Source of the DNA: Hofstenia miamia
Lineage: Eukaryota > Xenacoelomorpha > Acoela > Hofsteniidae
DNA length: 64,000 nucleotides
Assembly: GCA_900660155.1 (NCBI GenBank)
Contig: CABFPE010000190.1
Location: 1,111,728-1,175,727 of the forward strand
Reading direction: 5' to 3'
Shown here: positions 35,288 through 47,362 of the stretch, piece after piece
Layout: each line of letters begins with the position of its first letter
How positions within the stretch are numbered: position 1 is the first letter of the stretch
Program-made: the position numbers and the translations under genes
The notes under the pieces: model-generated
The model's input: only the letters and a program-made list of their open reading frames with translations
Database searches by the model: none
Told to the model about the DNA's origin: nothing

Positions 35288-35420
35288 TATTTGAAGATAA
35301 CTTTAACTAATTTCTTAAGGAAATACAATGGTAGGCAAATTCATCCCACAACTGTTAGAAAATACCAAACATGTCAAAGCCAAGTTAAAAACTAAAATAT
35401 GTTAACCATCATATATGTAA

Positions 35421-35424
<4 letters not shown>

Positions 35425-35457
<33 letters not shown>
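35425..35457. repeat. (TA)n microsatellite
   Basis: Uninterrupted AT/TA dinucleotide run of about 33 bp. Confidence 0.95.
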
Positions 35458-35461
<4 letters not shown>

Positions 35462-38400
35462 CAAATATTAATACATAGTTACTATTATTATAATTTGTAT
35501 AACCTCATTTTGATTTATTTAGAAGGTCAACATGTCTACCAATGTTTCACAACAGCCTGAATATCAGGAAACTCAATGTCAGTCACTCATGTATCACATA
35601 TCTTCTCAAGTAATTCTTACTTATTACATGAGGGTGCACTGTATACACACCACTTCAATAAGCTTCTTTAATTTCATAGAGGGACTGTATGGCCTTCATG
35701 ACACAATTTCAATAAAACTGTTATTGTAAGAACTGTGTTGCCATCCCAGCCTTATGGTATAATGTATTGTCATGCATGAATTTTCAACTGTTGAAACAGT
35801 TCGTGTTGACCCAATGATGTTATTCTTGCATTTTCTTGAAAGTTCCATACTTTGTAATTTGCATGTCATGCTATTCTTTCAAGATCCATATTATGGAATT
35901 TGCAAGTAAAACATCATTATAAATTTTTCATGTTCCATGCATAATATATTGAGTATGAGTGACAAATTTAAATGTATCTGTACAAAAAAGAGTATATACT
36001 TTTTCAAAAAATACGAACTAATAGAAAAAATGTAAGCATATGATATTGGGATATCAAAACACTAAAAATTGAATTTTCTTTTGCACCTACCATCTCAAAC
36101 ATACTGGTTGACTGTTTGCTTGACATCTTACTAGACAGAGTGTGCATTAAATTTATTCATCACAACTTCTAAAAATATATAATCAAGAAGCACAATTAAA
36201 AAACCTAGAATGTCAACTCTAAGAAAACAAAAATCTATTTTGCAATTTATCAATAAATAATCTGTACATTTAATATAAATATTTTTATTACAAAAATATC
36301 TATTTGTAGCCTACTCCCACACGAATTATTAAATGTTTTAGAATATATACCACTTGCATTATTTAAATACAATATTAGTGTTTTTCATTTTTCTCTATAT
36401 TTAAATATTGTGCAAGTGCATTGAACTCAAAAGTTGAATATACAGACTATGATATTTTGGGAATCATTTTTATTTTGAAATAAATTATCAAAATCTAGTG
36501 TACAAATATAAAATATATCATAATCTCTGTTTTTATAAGTTTTATACCATTTCAAAATTAGTTTAATGCAAATACATTTTACTATAGAAGTTTTCCCAAA
36601 AACCCTACATAAAATATCCATAAATGCAATTACTAGCACACACAGAATCAGTTTTTAAACAATTTCATAGTTAATTGAAAATTTGTAAGGGTCATATTTT
36701 TTTCAGTGAGAATTATCTTTATAATTCTATAATATTCATATAAAATTTAGCCAATATATAGTGACCTCTGTTCTTATGTACAATTTTTTGTGCCATAAAT
36801 TTGCTTTGATATAAATTCCATAAAATTATTTGGCATGGAATGTTAAGATCACTCATATTTAGAAAAAAATTTAAAATTTTTTTTTCAAACTACTAAGGTG
36901 AGCAGTTGTGAAATTTATGTCACATTCAATACTTTATGAGACTTTTTTCATAATACAACTAAGAAAGCAATAATATTAGCATGGGCAGTGATAAGCTTAG
37001 GAGCTGTATTAAATAAAGTAATCTTCAAGTTAAGAGCTTGGTTATATTACATGTTAGTATATGACAAAACAAAATAAACACAATATTTACTGAAAGTGTA
37101 GGTAGAACTGGAGGGAGAAAGGGGAAGGAAAAGTCTTCAGGATGAAGAATGATGGGAAGGGGGAGAAAAGAAACTGAAAAAATGAAAAAAGGAGGGTGGA
37201 CAAGACTGAGGAATGTAGATGAAGAAAGTAAGCCAAATGGGGGTGAATGAGACAAAAACAGTAAAAATGATGTAAGCACAAATGTGAATTGAATGACAAA
37301 GTGACGTGCAAGAATACACATCAAAATGCCAGATGAGTATTGTCAATGGCACCAGGTATGGTAGCTTTGTGCAACATTTCCAATCACAATTGTTTCAATA
37401 ATTATTTTCTGCTTCTTTCTCTGGTTGTTTTAGTAAATAGTCTGACAGCATTAAATTTAATTATTAACATTAATTGTTAGGCATGAAATCAGCAGCAGTC
37501 CTAATTCCTTAGGCCTGATTCACTTAAAAATGATACAATTAGACTCACACATTGCCAGTTTTATCAGATTATTTTAAAATGACTTCTTTCAATACAGTTG
37601 TACTGTCCATTATTGGCATCACTGAGTGTGATAAAGATATTATTAAAACCTAAAAAAATTCCTTAAAGAAGATGATTTCAGACTTGATGTTGCTTGGGTA
37701 TTTTCACACAACAACCAAAACAACACAAACAGCAAAGACTGTTTCATCACACAACATAACATACACAACACAATATAGCAGAGTCATAAATGAATTCTTA
37801 AGATATTCACTAAAAAAGCCTCAAAGCTACCAAATGCTAAACCAATCTTCTTACACCACATCTCATAAGCAATGTTATAAGGTTAAGCATATATACCTTG
37901 TCAATTAGAATCCTATGTGTATTGGACCAAAAAACCAAACATGGTACTGGACTAATTTGAACTAACATTTGCACATAATTTCTATTATATTTTCAATTTT
38001 GCTATATTTGCCAAGCTTAAACAAGTCTTTAATTCACAATTCAGTATTCAATTTGATTACTAATGGTTAATTTCAGTGCATTTAATTTCATAGACTGAAA
38101 AATTACAGTAAGCAAAGATAGTAACTACGTATCTGATCTTTATAAACTGTTGCATAAATTGTGTTTGTACACAACAACAAACAGCAAGACTGCATGTTGG
38201 CCACAGCCTCTAATGAAACACAGAAGCATTGATAATAATCAACAAGATGCCTTTATATATTTACAGTGAAGACATGGATGCCTTCCAGAAGTATATGACA
38301 ATTAATGAGCAAATACATCGCATCCATGTTAGATGAAGACATTGCATAGAATGAAAAAATATGTGCTAATTGCATTCACACAAATAGGATATTTCAAAAA

Positions 38401-41384
38401 ACCGCCTTCTAAATCAAACATCAGCAGATTTATGAGAAGTTGAGGGGAATTGCATTCACACAGTGATTGTTATTTACTCAAATAATTTAACTCAGGAATT
38501 TCAGGAATTCTCCTCCAAAATCTGCCTTGTGTGATTTGGGCCTTATTTAATAAAGGATTCAAGTTGAGAATAGATTTGCCAAACCCACAGTTTTTAATAG
38601 TTTACTCCTCCTATATTAGTACCCAGTCCTAATAAAAGTAGAGTAAACAGGAGTTCAAGAGGGGAAGAGTAGCCACACTCAGCCAACCTGAAACAGAGAA
38701 CCTAGTGAAAGAATCATATAAGACTTGTGCCCTATTTAAAAGAAAGAGAAAGAGACACCCTAATTGTTTTTGAGTGCAGTATGCAAAACCTCTGTGCAAA
38801 GTAACACCTAAGCACAGTGCATTCCTTAACTCATGCAATTTAGGTGGTAGCAATAACAACAATTTGAATTAATGAATGAATTGCTTAACAGCAAAACCCT
38901 ATTCATACACCTAGCCCTAACTGTTAAAGGATAGACTATGTGAGCAGTACCACTGCTAGGTACCCTTCAATGAGGTCAAGATGGTTTAGAAAAACATCAC
39001 TTTCAATAAAGTAAAGTCAGAGATTAAACAAGCAAAGTTTACTTTCAACAACATAATAAATGTAAACACACATATTTATAAGAACAAAGCTGGTAGAAAA
39101 ATAAACAATAACATACCATTGCTCAGGGCTGTACTACTAAGTAATTAATGAATACTAGTATTAATTTAACAAGAAGGCTGCGCAACCAATCTAATTTTAC
39201 AAGGTGGGCTGAGACCCACCCCTTGAGGACCTGCTCAAGTATACCTCTGCTGTTGCTAATATTAGTAACAGGCTCTGTATGGTAACCTTTTACACTGCTA
39301 CAGACAGAAATTACTGTGTAATTATGGCAGAAATATTTAAACTAAAATTGCACAGTTTATTCAAAATAAAATTAAGGAAATTAAATATTGTAAATTACTA
39401 AGTCCATAATACTAATGTCTAATTGACTGCAGGTTTACCACATTGTGTAAATGCATAAAGTAGGGAAATAAATTAATAAGCAACATACAATACCTGTAGG
39501 AAAATATTTGAGATTTTTCAACTTGCAAAATACATTTTTTGTTAATAGAAAAAGTTATTAATTTATAGGATTTGAAAATACTTTAGTTAATAGTGATATT
39601 CTGTAAATTTCTAATCTGTTTTGAATTCCCTATTTACATAATTAGAAACTGTTCATTAGTTAGATATCAGTCTTTTAAATTCGTTACATTTAGGCATTTT
39701 CACAATAAGCTATTGAATAAAAAACTATCTAATGTTGAGATTGTATTAGAAAACAGTGAAATTTTGTAGGAATATACAGCCTGTATTACAGAATTTTACA
39801 TTACTGAAAAAGAGAACTACACTAAATGAATTCAAACTATCTTTTGAGCTTTTTTATAAATAAATCTCTGACGTTCTGCTGCATGCTTTGATCAATTTAG
39901 AAATGGAATTAGTGCTTTAATATTTTTAAAATGTTTAAATGTTAGTGCATAAAATATATTTGGTTCTAATGCTTACAGGATTAGTAACATGTAAATATCA
40001 ACAGAATATTTTTTTCGATTATATTGTTAGGTAGCTTTACATGTATATCTTCTAAGAAACGTAACCAACTTTTGACGGATTCTGGTAAGTTGTACCAGCT
40101 ATAGCATTATCATTTTTAAGTGCTAGTTTTCTCTGTCTGGTGAAGTACGCGTTAGTGAAAGCAATACAATATTTAAATATATTTTTTTCAATGTTAAATA
40201 ATTTTATTATTCATCTAGGTTTAATTTTTACGCAAAAAATTGAATTTCGTTTATTTCAAAACTGATATTGCAATATTGAAATATATTTTTTTGACAATAT
40301 TAAGCATTACTTTTGCTTGGAAAGAATTACTGATTTAAATTTAAAAAATTTCAGTCTCTCAGATTAACAAAGATGTTTGTAAATAAAAATATATTAAACG
40401 TGAAGAAAGGAACCTTCTCAAATTTTTCAAATTCGGAAATATATATTTTTTGCAATTAGAAAAAATTCTAATTTAATGGGACTTTGAAAATTCTTACTTA
40501 ACAGCTATGTAATTTGTCAGGATAAATAAAAATTTTAAGCTGACTAAATTTTGACATTTTAAATAACATGTTATAAATAATGAACATTGCAATGTAATTT
40601 TGTTTGTCAACATTGTACATTTCACAAATATAACAGCAAAATTCTCCAGGCTTGGGGATTCTAAGAAATCCCAGGTCAAATAGGGTTGCAGTAGCCCATC
40701 AAAGTGAAGAATAATACTTAATATTAATGACTAGCAGCCTCATTGAAATGCACCTCATGCAAGTAAACACTGCTAAATCATACTTTTGATTATATTTAAT
40801 GACATAAAATCTGTGAATACAATGATATGGTTATATTTTCTGAATATTTAGCAAGTGAATGAAATTAAGACGCTTTAATGTTTAAAAAAAGTATTTTGAA
40901 GCATTTCATTTAGTCGTGGGCTTGAAATTCAAACAACCTTTTAATACTTCTATGTTCAAAGCCAAATAGCAGAAAGTAGCATCTTATCCTTTAAAAGGCT
41001 TCTTGAAGTCTCTTTAAAATACATTTTAACATTAAGGTTGTTGCAATTCATCCTTCATTTAACATTTACAAAAAAAATTATAATCAGACAATGCAGCATG
41101 ACAAATTGTAAGACACTAGCAATGTGCTATAGTCGCATTGAAGCATATTTTTAACAATAGTTGAATAATCCCCTAGCCAAATGTCATTCCGCCGCAAATG
41201 ACGGTGATATAAATTTTCCTTTTCAGCTCATTCTGCATATTAGTTGAAATTATAGAATCTTAAATAACATCACAATTTATTTATTAAGACTACTCTTCAT
41301 TATTTTTGGTTGTAATTCAAAATACACAGTAAACAGATTAGGGAATTGCAATTGAAGCCTTAAGGAATGACTAAATCACCCAAT
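35458..41384. other. No gene recognised; purine-rich tract
   Basis: About 6 kb with no recognisable gene. Up to about 39.66 kb it is CpG-poor; after about 40.0 kb CpG returns. A stretch at about 37087-37260 is strongly purine-rich on the plus strand (GA blocks such as GGAGGGAGAAAGGGGAAGGA), creating overlapping proline/serine/phenylalanine-rich frames on the minus strand that I regard as spurious. The open stretch at 35532-35729 (+) follows an acceptor-like TTTATTTAG but has no donor or family. Confidence 0.5.
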
Positions 41385-41690
41385 GCATATGCAGGGCCAT
41401 TGCTAGGGGAGGGCCAGACAGGCCAATGCCCTTCCTGTTGGGCCACTGTGCCTCCTTCCTTTTCCCATCCTGGATACAAAATTCGATAGTATTAATTCTA
41501 ATATTCTGTAACTAAGTTAGAGTGAATATATTTTAGTTGAAATATATATAATACTAATACCATTCTATTAAACAATTCAATGGAAAAGTGTAAAACTATT
41601 TCATATGAGTAAAACTATGATTAATTTATTGAACTTTGCTGGGCCATGGCCCCTAAATTTCAAATGCAAGCCACGGGCCTGTGCCTGAAC
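41385..41690 (+). mobile_element. MITE-like element, copy 1
   Basis: About 305 bp, nearly collinear with 51035-51327. The left end is CATATGCAGGGCCATTGCTA. The right end, ...GCCACGGGCCTGTGC, reads in reverse complement as GCACAGGCCCGTGGC, an imperfect inverted repeat of the left end. The inside is AT-rich and noncoding with GC-rich arms. No transposase. The superfamily is undecided; the CAGGG/CAGGC ends would fit hAT. Confidence 0.65.
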
Positions 41691-42694
41691 ATTAGCAGTG
41701 AAGAGCATAAAATTTTTTAAAAAATTGGAATTTTCAAAAAAAAATCATGAATTATTTCCGGTGTGTCAGCCATAGCAACAAACTTTTGAACAAATTTCCA
41801 AGTGCAATGTTTTCTCCTGCACCAATAGCTGTGGTGATATGTCAGGATTTCAAATTTCACAATAGGTTTGGATGTAGGCAGTTGAAGTTAACAGACTAAC
41901 TACCACGATTTTTTATTAAGGCTAAGTCAATCTGGACTGTTGTTGATTTTGATCTGGAATGATATTAACGTGTAAATACCAAATCGATTTATTCGATGTG
42001 ATTTAATTACATATAGATTTTCTTGTCAATTGACTTCATTTCATACCCTTCGAAATTAAAACTGATAAAAGTTTTTGAACATAAACTGTGTAAAAATTCT
42101 ACTTCTAATCAAGAGCACTTAATCTCTAATCGGTCATATTACATACAATGAGCCATATACCGTGATAATTTGTTTGGGGCCAATAAAATTAAGAAAATGG
42201 TTATAAACTTTTTGGATAAAATTTGCAATATAAAAAGCTGAAACAGACTAACTGTGTAGTTAAATTTGCATTGAAAATAACAGCTGTGGTTATCTTTTGT
42301 CGTGATAGTTTTAACCACACCAATTATGGGTTCTAATAAACTAAGGACCATTTAAAATTTCTTAGAACTAGGAATTTAACCATTATGCAAGACCAGGTGA
42401 ATGTGTTGCAAATATTACCGTTCGTTATTTTCATAAGAATAATTGTAGCATTTTTTGTATTTTTAAAAATCAAAATTAGGCTCATGTATATTTATGGAAT
42501 AAGGGCTTAATGCTATTTGTCCGTTGAAGTCACAACTGGAGTTGATTCATCGGTCTTATAAAATTTTTTCTACTAAATATTTTGCAATGAAATTTTGAAC
42601 ATTGCGAAAGCAATCCCTCCTCATCATTGCGATGATACATAATCAATTTCAATGATAGTAATGAAAATTCAATTTTTTAAATTTAATCTTAAAC
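41691..42694. other. No gene recognised
   Basis: AT-rich noncoding DNA. Confidence 0.5.
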
Positions 42695-42795
42695 GGTCGG
42701 GCACAAAATAATGTAGTACATTTCAAAAAAAACATAACTGTACTTATGGGATTCATTTTACATGATCAATTTGCAGCAAAGATTTGATAATCATT
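42695..42795 (+). repeat. 100-bp direct repeat, copy 1
   Basis: Starts GGTCGGGCACAAAATAATGT; near-identical (about two or three differences) to 43597-43696 in the same orientation. See that entry. Confidence 0.85.
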
Positions 42796-42813
42796 ACGGC
42801 AGTAATTTATGTT

Positions 42814-42815
<2 letters not shown>

Positions 42816-42869
<54 letters not shown>
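42816..42869. repeat. (TA)n microsatellite
   Basis: Pure TA run of about 54 bp, the longest in the window, 20 bp downstream of the first 100-bp repeat. Confidence 0.95.
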
Positions 42870-42872
<3 letters not shown>

Positions 42873-43596
42873 CAATATTGAAACTTTTTAAAACAAAATA
42901 AACATTTGATAAATAAATCAATTAATTTATTAAAATGTTAAATTATTTTCTAACCTTCCCATCTAAACTGCTTCTAAAATTCTCTTGATAAAAACATGAC
43001 ATGTGGAAATTTATCTGATTTTTTTGTGGAATTAACCAACATTAGCAAGATTTTTTATTTGAATTTTTAAAGTTGATTTAATTTCAGTAAATTTCTAATT
43101 CTTCTCCATGTAGAACTTAACTATCAAATAAATGTATATATAAATAAAAATTGCATACATTTATTGAAAAAATATAATCATTTTGAAAATGGAAGTTGCA
43201 GTTGTCAGTGTTTTTTCGAAAGTGAATGCTTGGCATCGTGTTATTTTTAAATTTGTTAAACATACAGAGAAGAAATACATTGAAGCAATGAAAAAAGAGA
43301 ATATCAATAAATTTCGTAGGAAAGCAAATTCTATTTATATGACATTTTAATGAGTTGCAAGTACTAACTCTAGAAGCCGCTAAATGATAATTTCGCGATT
43401 TAAATATAATTTTTAAGAGACAAAAAATCAAACCCCCAGCCTTAAATTACAATCCCGACATACACATTGGACTATGAAGTGGAATTACAAATTTAAGCTT
43501 ATTTTTCGCTTAAATATACTTTTCTAACTTTTGCATTAAAGTGAAAAACAATTACTAAATTATAAGATTTGCTACTTTTTAGATTTCATTATAAAT
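42870..43596. other. Spacer between the 100-bp direct repeats, no gene
   Basis: AT-rich; the minus-strand open stretch 43117-43431 shows no family features. Confidence 0.45.
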
Positions 43597-43696
43597 GGTC
43601 GGACACAAAATAATGTAGTACATTTCAAAAAAAACATAACTGTACTTATGGGATTCATTTTACATGATCAATTTGCAGCAAAGATTTTATAATCAA
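43597..43696 (+). repeat. 100-bp direct repeat, copy 2
   Basis: Starts GGTCGGACACAAAATAATGT. The high identity to 42695-42795 suggests a recent duplication or two insertions of one short mobile unit. The first 25 bases resemble a Tc1-type terminal repeat in style, but no inverted partner was found. Confidence 0.85.
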
Positions 43697-43792
43697 TAAG
43701 TAAATTTTGTTAATTATACACAAATTATATTAACTTCATTCTTTGTTGTACAGTTGACATATCTTTTTAAACAAACATCTTTTAGCAACATA

Positions 43793-44650
43793 TTATCTTC
43801 TTATTTGAATATATAGCGTTTTTGGTTTTTCAGGCTTGCAAATGCAAATGCAATTCCTTTGCATTTCCGCAAAATTTTTAAAAACATTGCCATATTTATT
43901 CATAAATTTTTGGATCTTTTCACAGCCCTTCAAGATAATGATTAAAGTTCTGTGGGGACAGGATTTTACTGTTTTTGTCACATTTAGCTCCATTGGATTT
44001 CAACCTATCTCAATAAGTGATTCCAGGTTTCTCATTTTTTGGTCCCAGTCCACTGAAATATTTATTTCTTGTTCTAGGGCTAAGACCATGGGATTGAGTT
44101 TTACGTAGAAACCTACTAATGGTGCCTCAAATTGACTATATTGTGAACAGAAATTACAATTCAGTTCCGACAATTGCAATAATTGGCCTTGCTGAAATGG
44201 CTAGGATACCCTTAATAGTATTTTGTAATACATTTGATCCTGGCATCAGCTAAGACTCTCTAATTTTCATATCTAGTAAGTTTTTCAGTTAATTTCAGTT
44301 GCAGCACTGCTCAAAATTGAACTACAATTAAGTAATTTAAAGTCATACATGGATGGTAATGATAAACCTAAAAATTAATGGAGTAAGTTCAAATCCATCA
44401 CAAGCCTTCGTTAGATAAATTTTATTACATTATGTTTGAAAAATCTGAATGTATGCACGCAAAGTGTTGGAACAAGAATTACTAATTTTGTTTTTAGATT
44501 TATTGTGTTTCGAATATTTTCAATAGCGTTTAGAATGCCATTTTTTGAAATTGCATTTCCAAAAATTTCCACTAAATTTCCATTCCATAAAATTATTTCC
44601 ACTTCCATTGGCAACACAGTGCTTTTTTCATTGTTATTAGAATGATCTCT
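43793..44650 (-). other. Unassigned minus-strand coding-like remnants
   Basis: Two minus-strand frames, about 44100-43793 (contains INISVDWDQKMRNLESLIEI and IILKGCEKIQKFMNKYG) and 44617-44411 (LWNGNLVEIFGNAISKNGIL). They have protein-like composition, with stops between them. I recognise no family; a decayed transposon or pseudogene is likely. Confidence 0.3.
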
Positions 44651-46396
44651 GGCAAATTATGTCCTAATATGAATATTAAAATACCTGATAAACACTAATT
44701 GAAAATTTCGAACACAAAGAAAAATTATTTATACATTTTGAATTTTTTTGCAATTTTAATACTTTTGCAAAGCAAACTCGGTTATGAGTGGCAATTTGAA
44801 ATCTAAATTACCAGTTGCTTCACTTATGGTCCAGACACATATTAGTCCTAATTACACTGAAATATTTTGTTCTAAGTTGCAATCCTATGAGACTCTAATT
44901 TATATTACAACAAATATTAATTCTACATTGCTGCAGTGACCGTTCATATTTAGGTGGCCCCGACTTCAATGCGACCATCGTACTTTTATTCGAGTTTTCT
45001 TAGTAGATTGAATTCCAATTTTCATCCTTTACTCCAATAGGATTTTAATTATTATTTAAATCATAAAAATATTTAACAAAAATTATTTTTATGCTATATT
45101 TTGTTTATGGAAATCAAATAATTTATGTGATTACTTGAATATTCATTTAAAAACAAGTAGAAAATTACTATTCTATGTGATAAAAAGCATTTTTCGGAAA
45201 ATTGAAATTTTTGAAAATCTTACTAGGGAAAAATAATGAACAAAAAGATGTGCAACAGTTTTTCATTGATAATAGTTTTGTTTTAAGTGCATGTCTCAAA
45301 TACTATTCATACATACATGAATATATCCATTTATTCATTAATTATCACGCCATTTAAGACATACTTTATGATATAAATTATGCTAACATTGATTGTTTCT
45401 TTATATATAATTTGAGGTCGCCTTGATTTTAATAAAAAAATAATTACCCAAAAATTATGAATTTGTTAGTGGATGCTCAACACAAAAAATTATTTAAGCA
45501 AATTATAATTACAGTAGGAAAAATATTGCAATAAATAGTGATTCAGGGCCTTCGAATAATACACGGCTGTGTTAGATGCAAAGATCTTGAAAAATTGGTG
45601 GACGATGGAATTTGAAAATTTATTCAAGTTTATAGTCTACAACTATTAATCTTGTAAATGCTAGGATATGGTAAAAGTTGGATGCTCCCTGTGATTTATT
45701 GAAACGCCCTGGGGGATATTAAGAACGGTATAAGCAGAAGTTCAATGAAGTGTGTTATGCATTGCTCATGAAAACCATTTGGCCAAAAAATATTTGTATC
45801 TATATCTTAAATTAATTTATATGGGCTAAATCGGTGCCAAAAATTGACATGAATGTTAAGAGAGCCCGGTCATGAATTACAGTTAAGCCAAAGCTTATGT
45901 TAAAGAACATAGTACATATAATCACTGACATTTTCGATTCATTATGATTTCGGGTGACATTTGCTTTTAGGCATTTGAAGAAGCACTTATTGCATTATAA
46001 AGTACAATACATAAAAGCTTGAGATTCGCTTGAAATACTTAAGCATTTTTAAGTGCGGCTTTGTGCATTTCTATAAGAACTTAAAAAATCTCAAATGTAT
46101 TCAGAACACATTAAAATCTTGCTAATTTTCATCTATATATATTGCTATTTTAGTAGCCAGCAAATTTATCATTTAACACTGTATTCGATAACATTGCTTT
46201 CTTTGCTTTACAGAAGGGCGCGTATATAATTACGACATCCAATATAAAGGAAATATCTAAATCATTTAATCAAACATCATGCTGATCATTGCATACCAAT
46301 TAATATATTGCTAAGGTTATCGCTTATTTTGAATATTAACTTTTCTATAGATAGAGTTGGATTTCTACACTTGTGGAAACACAATTACACATTTTG

Positions 46397-46397
<1 letters not shown>
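44651..46397. other. No gene recognised
   Basis: AT-rich noncoding DNA on both strands. Confidence 0.5.

Positions 46398-46432
<35 letters not shown>
46398..46432. repeat. (TA)n microsatellite
   Basis: TA run of about 35 bp lying directly at the left edge of an RT-containing repeat unit. Confidence 0.95.
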
Positions 46433-46434
<2 letters not shown>

Positions 46435-46934
46435 TTCTGCTTAGATTGATAATTTCCAAAATTTATATTTTAGAGATAGCATTAACAAAAAATTAATGAA
46501 TGAATAGCCAATCTATTTTATATGGAGTTCCGCAAAGAAGTGTTTTTGGTGCTTTTTTAGTGCTTACAATGATAGGTGATTCTAAAGAACTATAAGGAAA
46601 TGAAAATAAATTTTGAATATACTACCTGAGAACATAGGATGCGCTATCCCATAGCGGGTAGTAAACCCACAAGATCTCAATGAACGCTTAGAAAAATAAG
46701 TTGCATTCCTAGACAAAATTTTGGGAGAATATAACACTAATATTTATTACTTAGATATAGCCTTGGGATATTCGAAGATGACAGCCAAGCACGATTCCTA
46801 TATGTAGTTAGTATAAGCAAAAAGGATGAAGGAGGTTAACATATGTATAAATTTTATAATAATGGTAGAGTTGGGAGTCAAAAATTGCATACGGATAATT
46901 TGAGCTTGTATGTTTGTTCAAAGAAAGTGAAAAG
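46433..46934 (+). mobile_element. LINE RT fragment, repeat unit 1
   Basis: Contains the RT-type motif SILYGVPQRSVFGAFLVL (about 46512-46565), a degenerate form of the PQGSVLGP box of LINE reverse transcriptases. The unit is repeated at 46935-47335 (period about 475 bp) and at 50118-50560, with shared landmarks such as AACTATAAGGAAATGAAAAT and GATTCCTATATGTAGTTAGT. Dead fragment. Confidence 0.6.
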
Positions 46935-47335
46935 AGGGATAATATTAATAATATTAACAAAAAATTTAATGAATGATTTCGAATAGCCCAATCCATTTCA
47001 TAATCTACTTCATATGGAGTTCCGCAAGGAAGTGTTTTTGTTGTTTTTTAGTGCTGATAGTAATTTTCCAAGTAGTTGAACTATAAGGAAATGAAAATAA
47101 ATTTTGAAATATCGGAATATATTACATGAGAACAATTATAAGCATTGCTTAGACATAGGCTTGAGATATTCGAGGGAGACAGACTAGAATGATTCCTATA
47201 TGTAGTTAGTACAACCAAAAAGGATGAAGGAGGTTAGCATATGTATAAATTTTATAATAATGGTAGGGCTGTTAGTCAACTATTACATGCGGGTAATTTG
47301 AGCAGGTAAGTTTTTGTTCAAAGAAACCTAAAGCC
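46935..47335 (+). mobile_element. LINE RT fragment, repeat unit 2
   Basis: Tandem with unit 1; contains YGVPQGSVFVVF at about 47015-47050 and the same landmarks, with a short internal deletion. It is followed by a TA run at 47343-47362. Confidence 0.6.
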
Positions 47336-47362
47336 GGCCCAGTATATATATATATATATATA

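Larger units (their letters stand above)
25469..39660. other. CpG-depleted block of about 14 kb
   Basis: Reading by eye I find only about a dozen CG dinucleotides between 25.47 and 39.66 kb, and none between about 27.41 and 33.42 kb. Flanking AT-rich DNA has of the order of one per 60-100 bases. The block contains a Ty3/gypsy fossil and a dispersed repeat that also occurs outside (50.6 kb). Loss of CpG by deamination of methylated cytosine is the usual cause. In invertebrates such loss marks methylated transcription units or old methylated repeats. Confidence 0.75.

Noticed and set aside
37025-37352. Three overlapping Phe/Ser/Pro-rich minus-strand frames
   Set aside because: They are explained by the purine-rich tract; no start, family or splice context.
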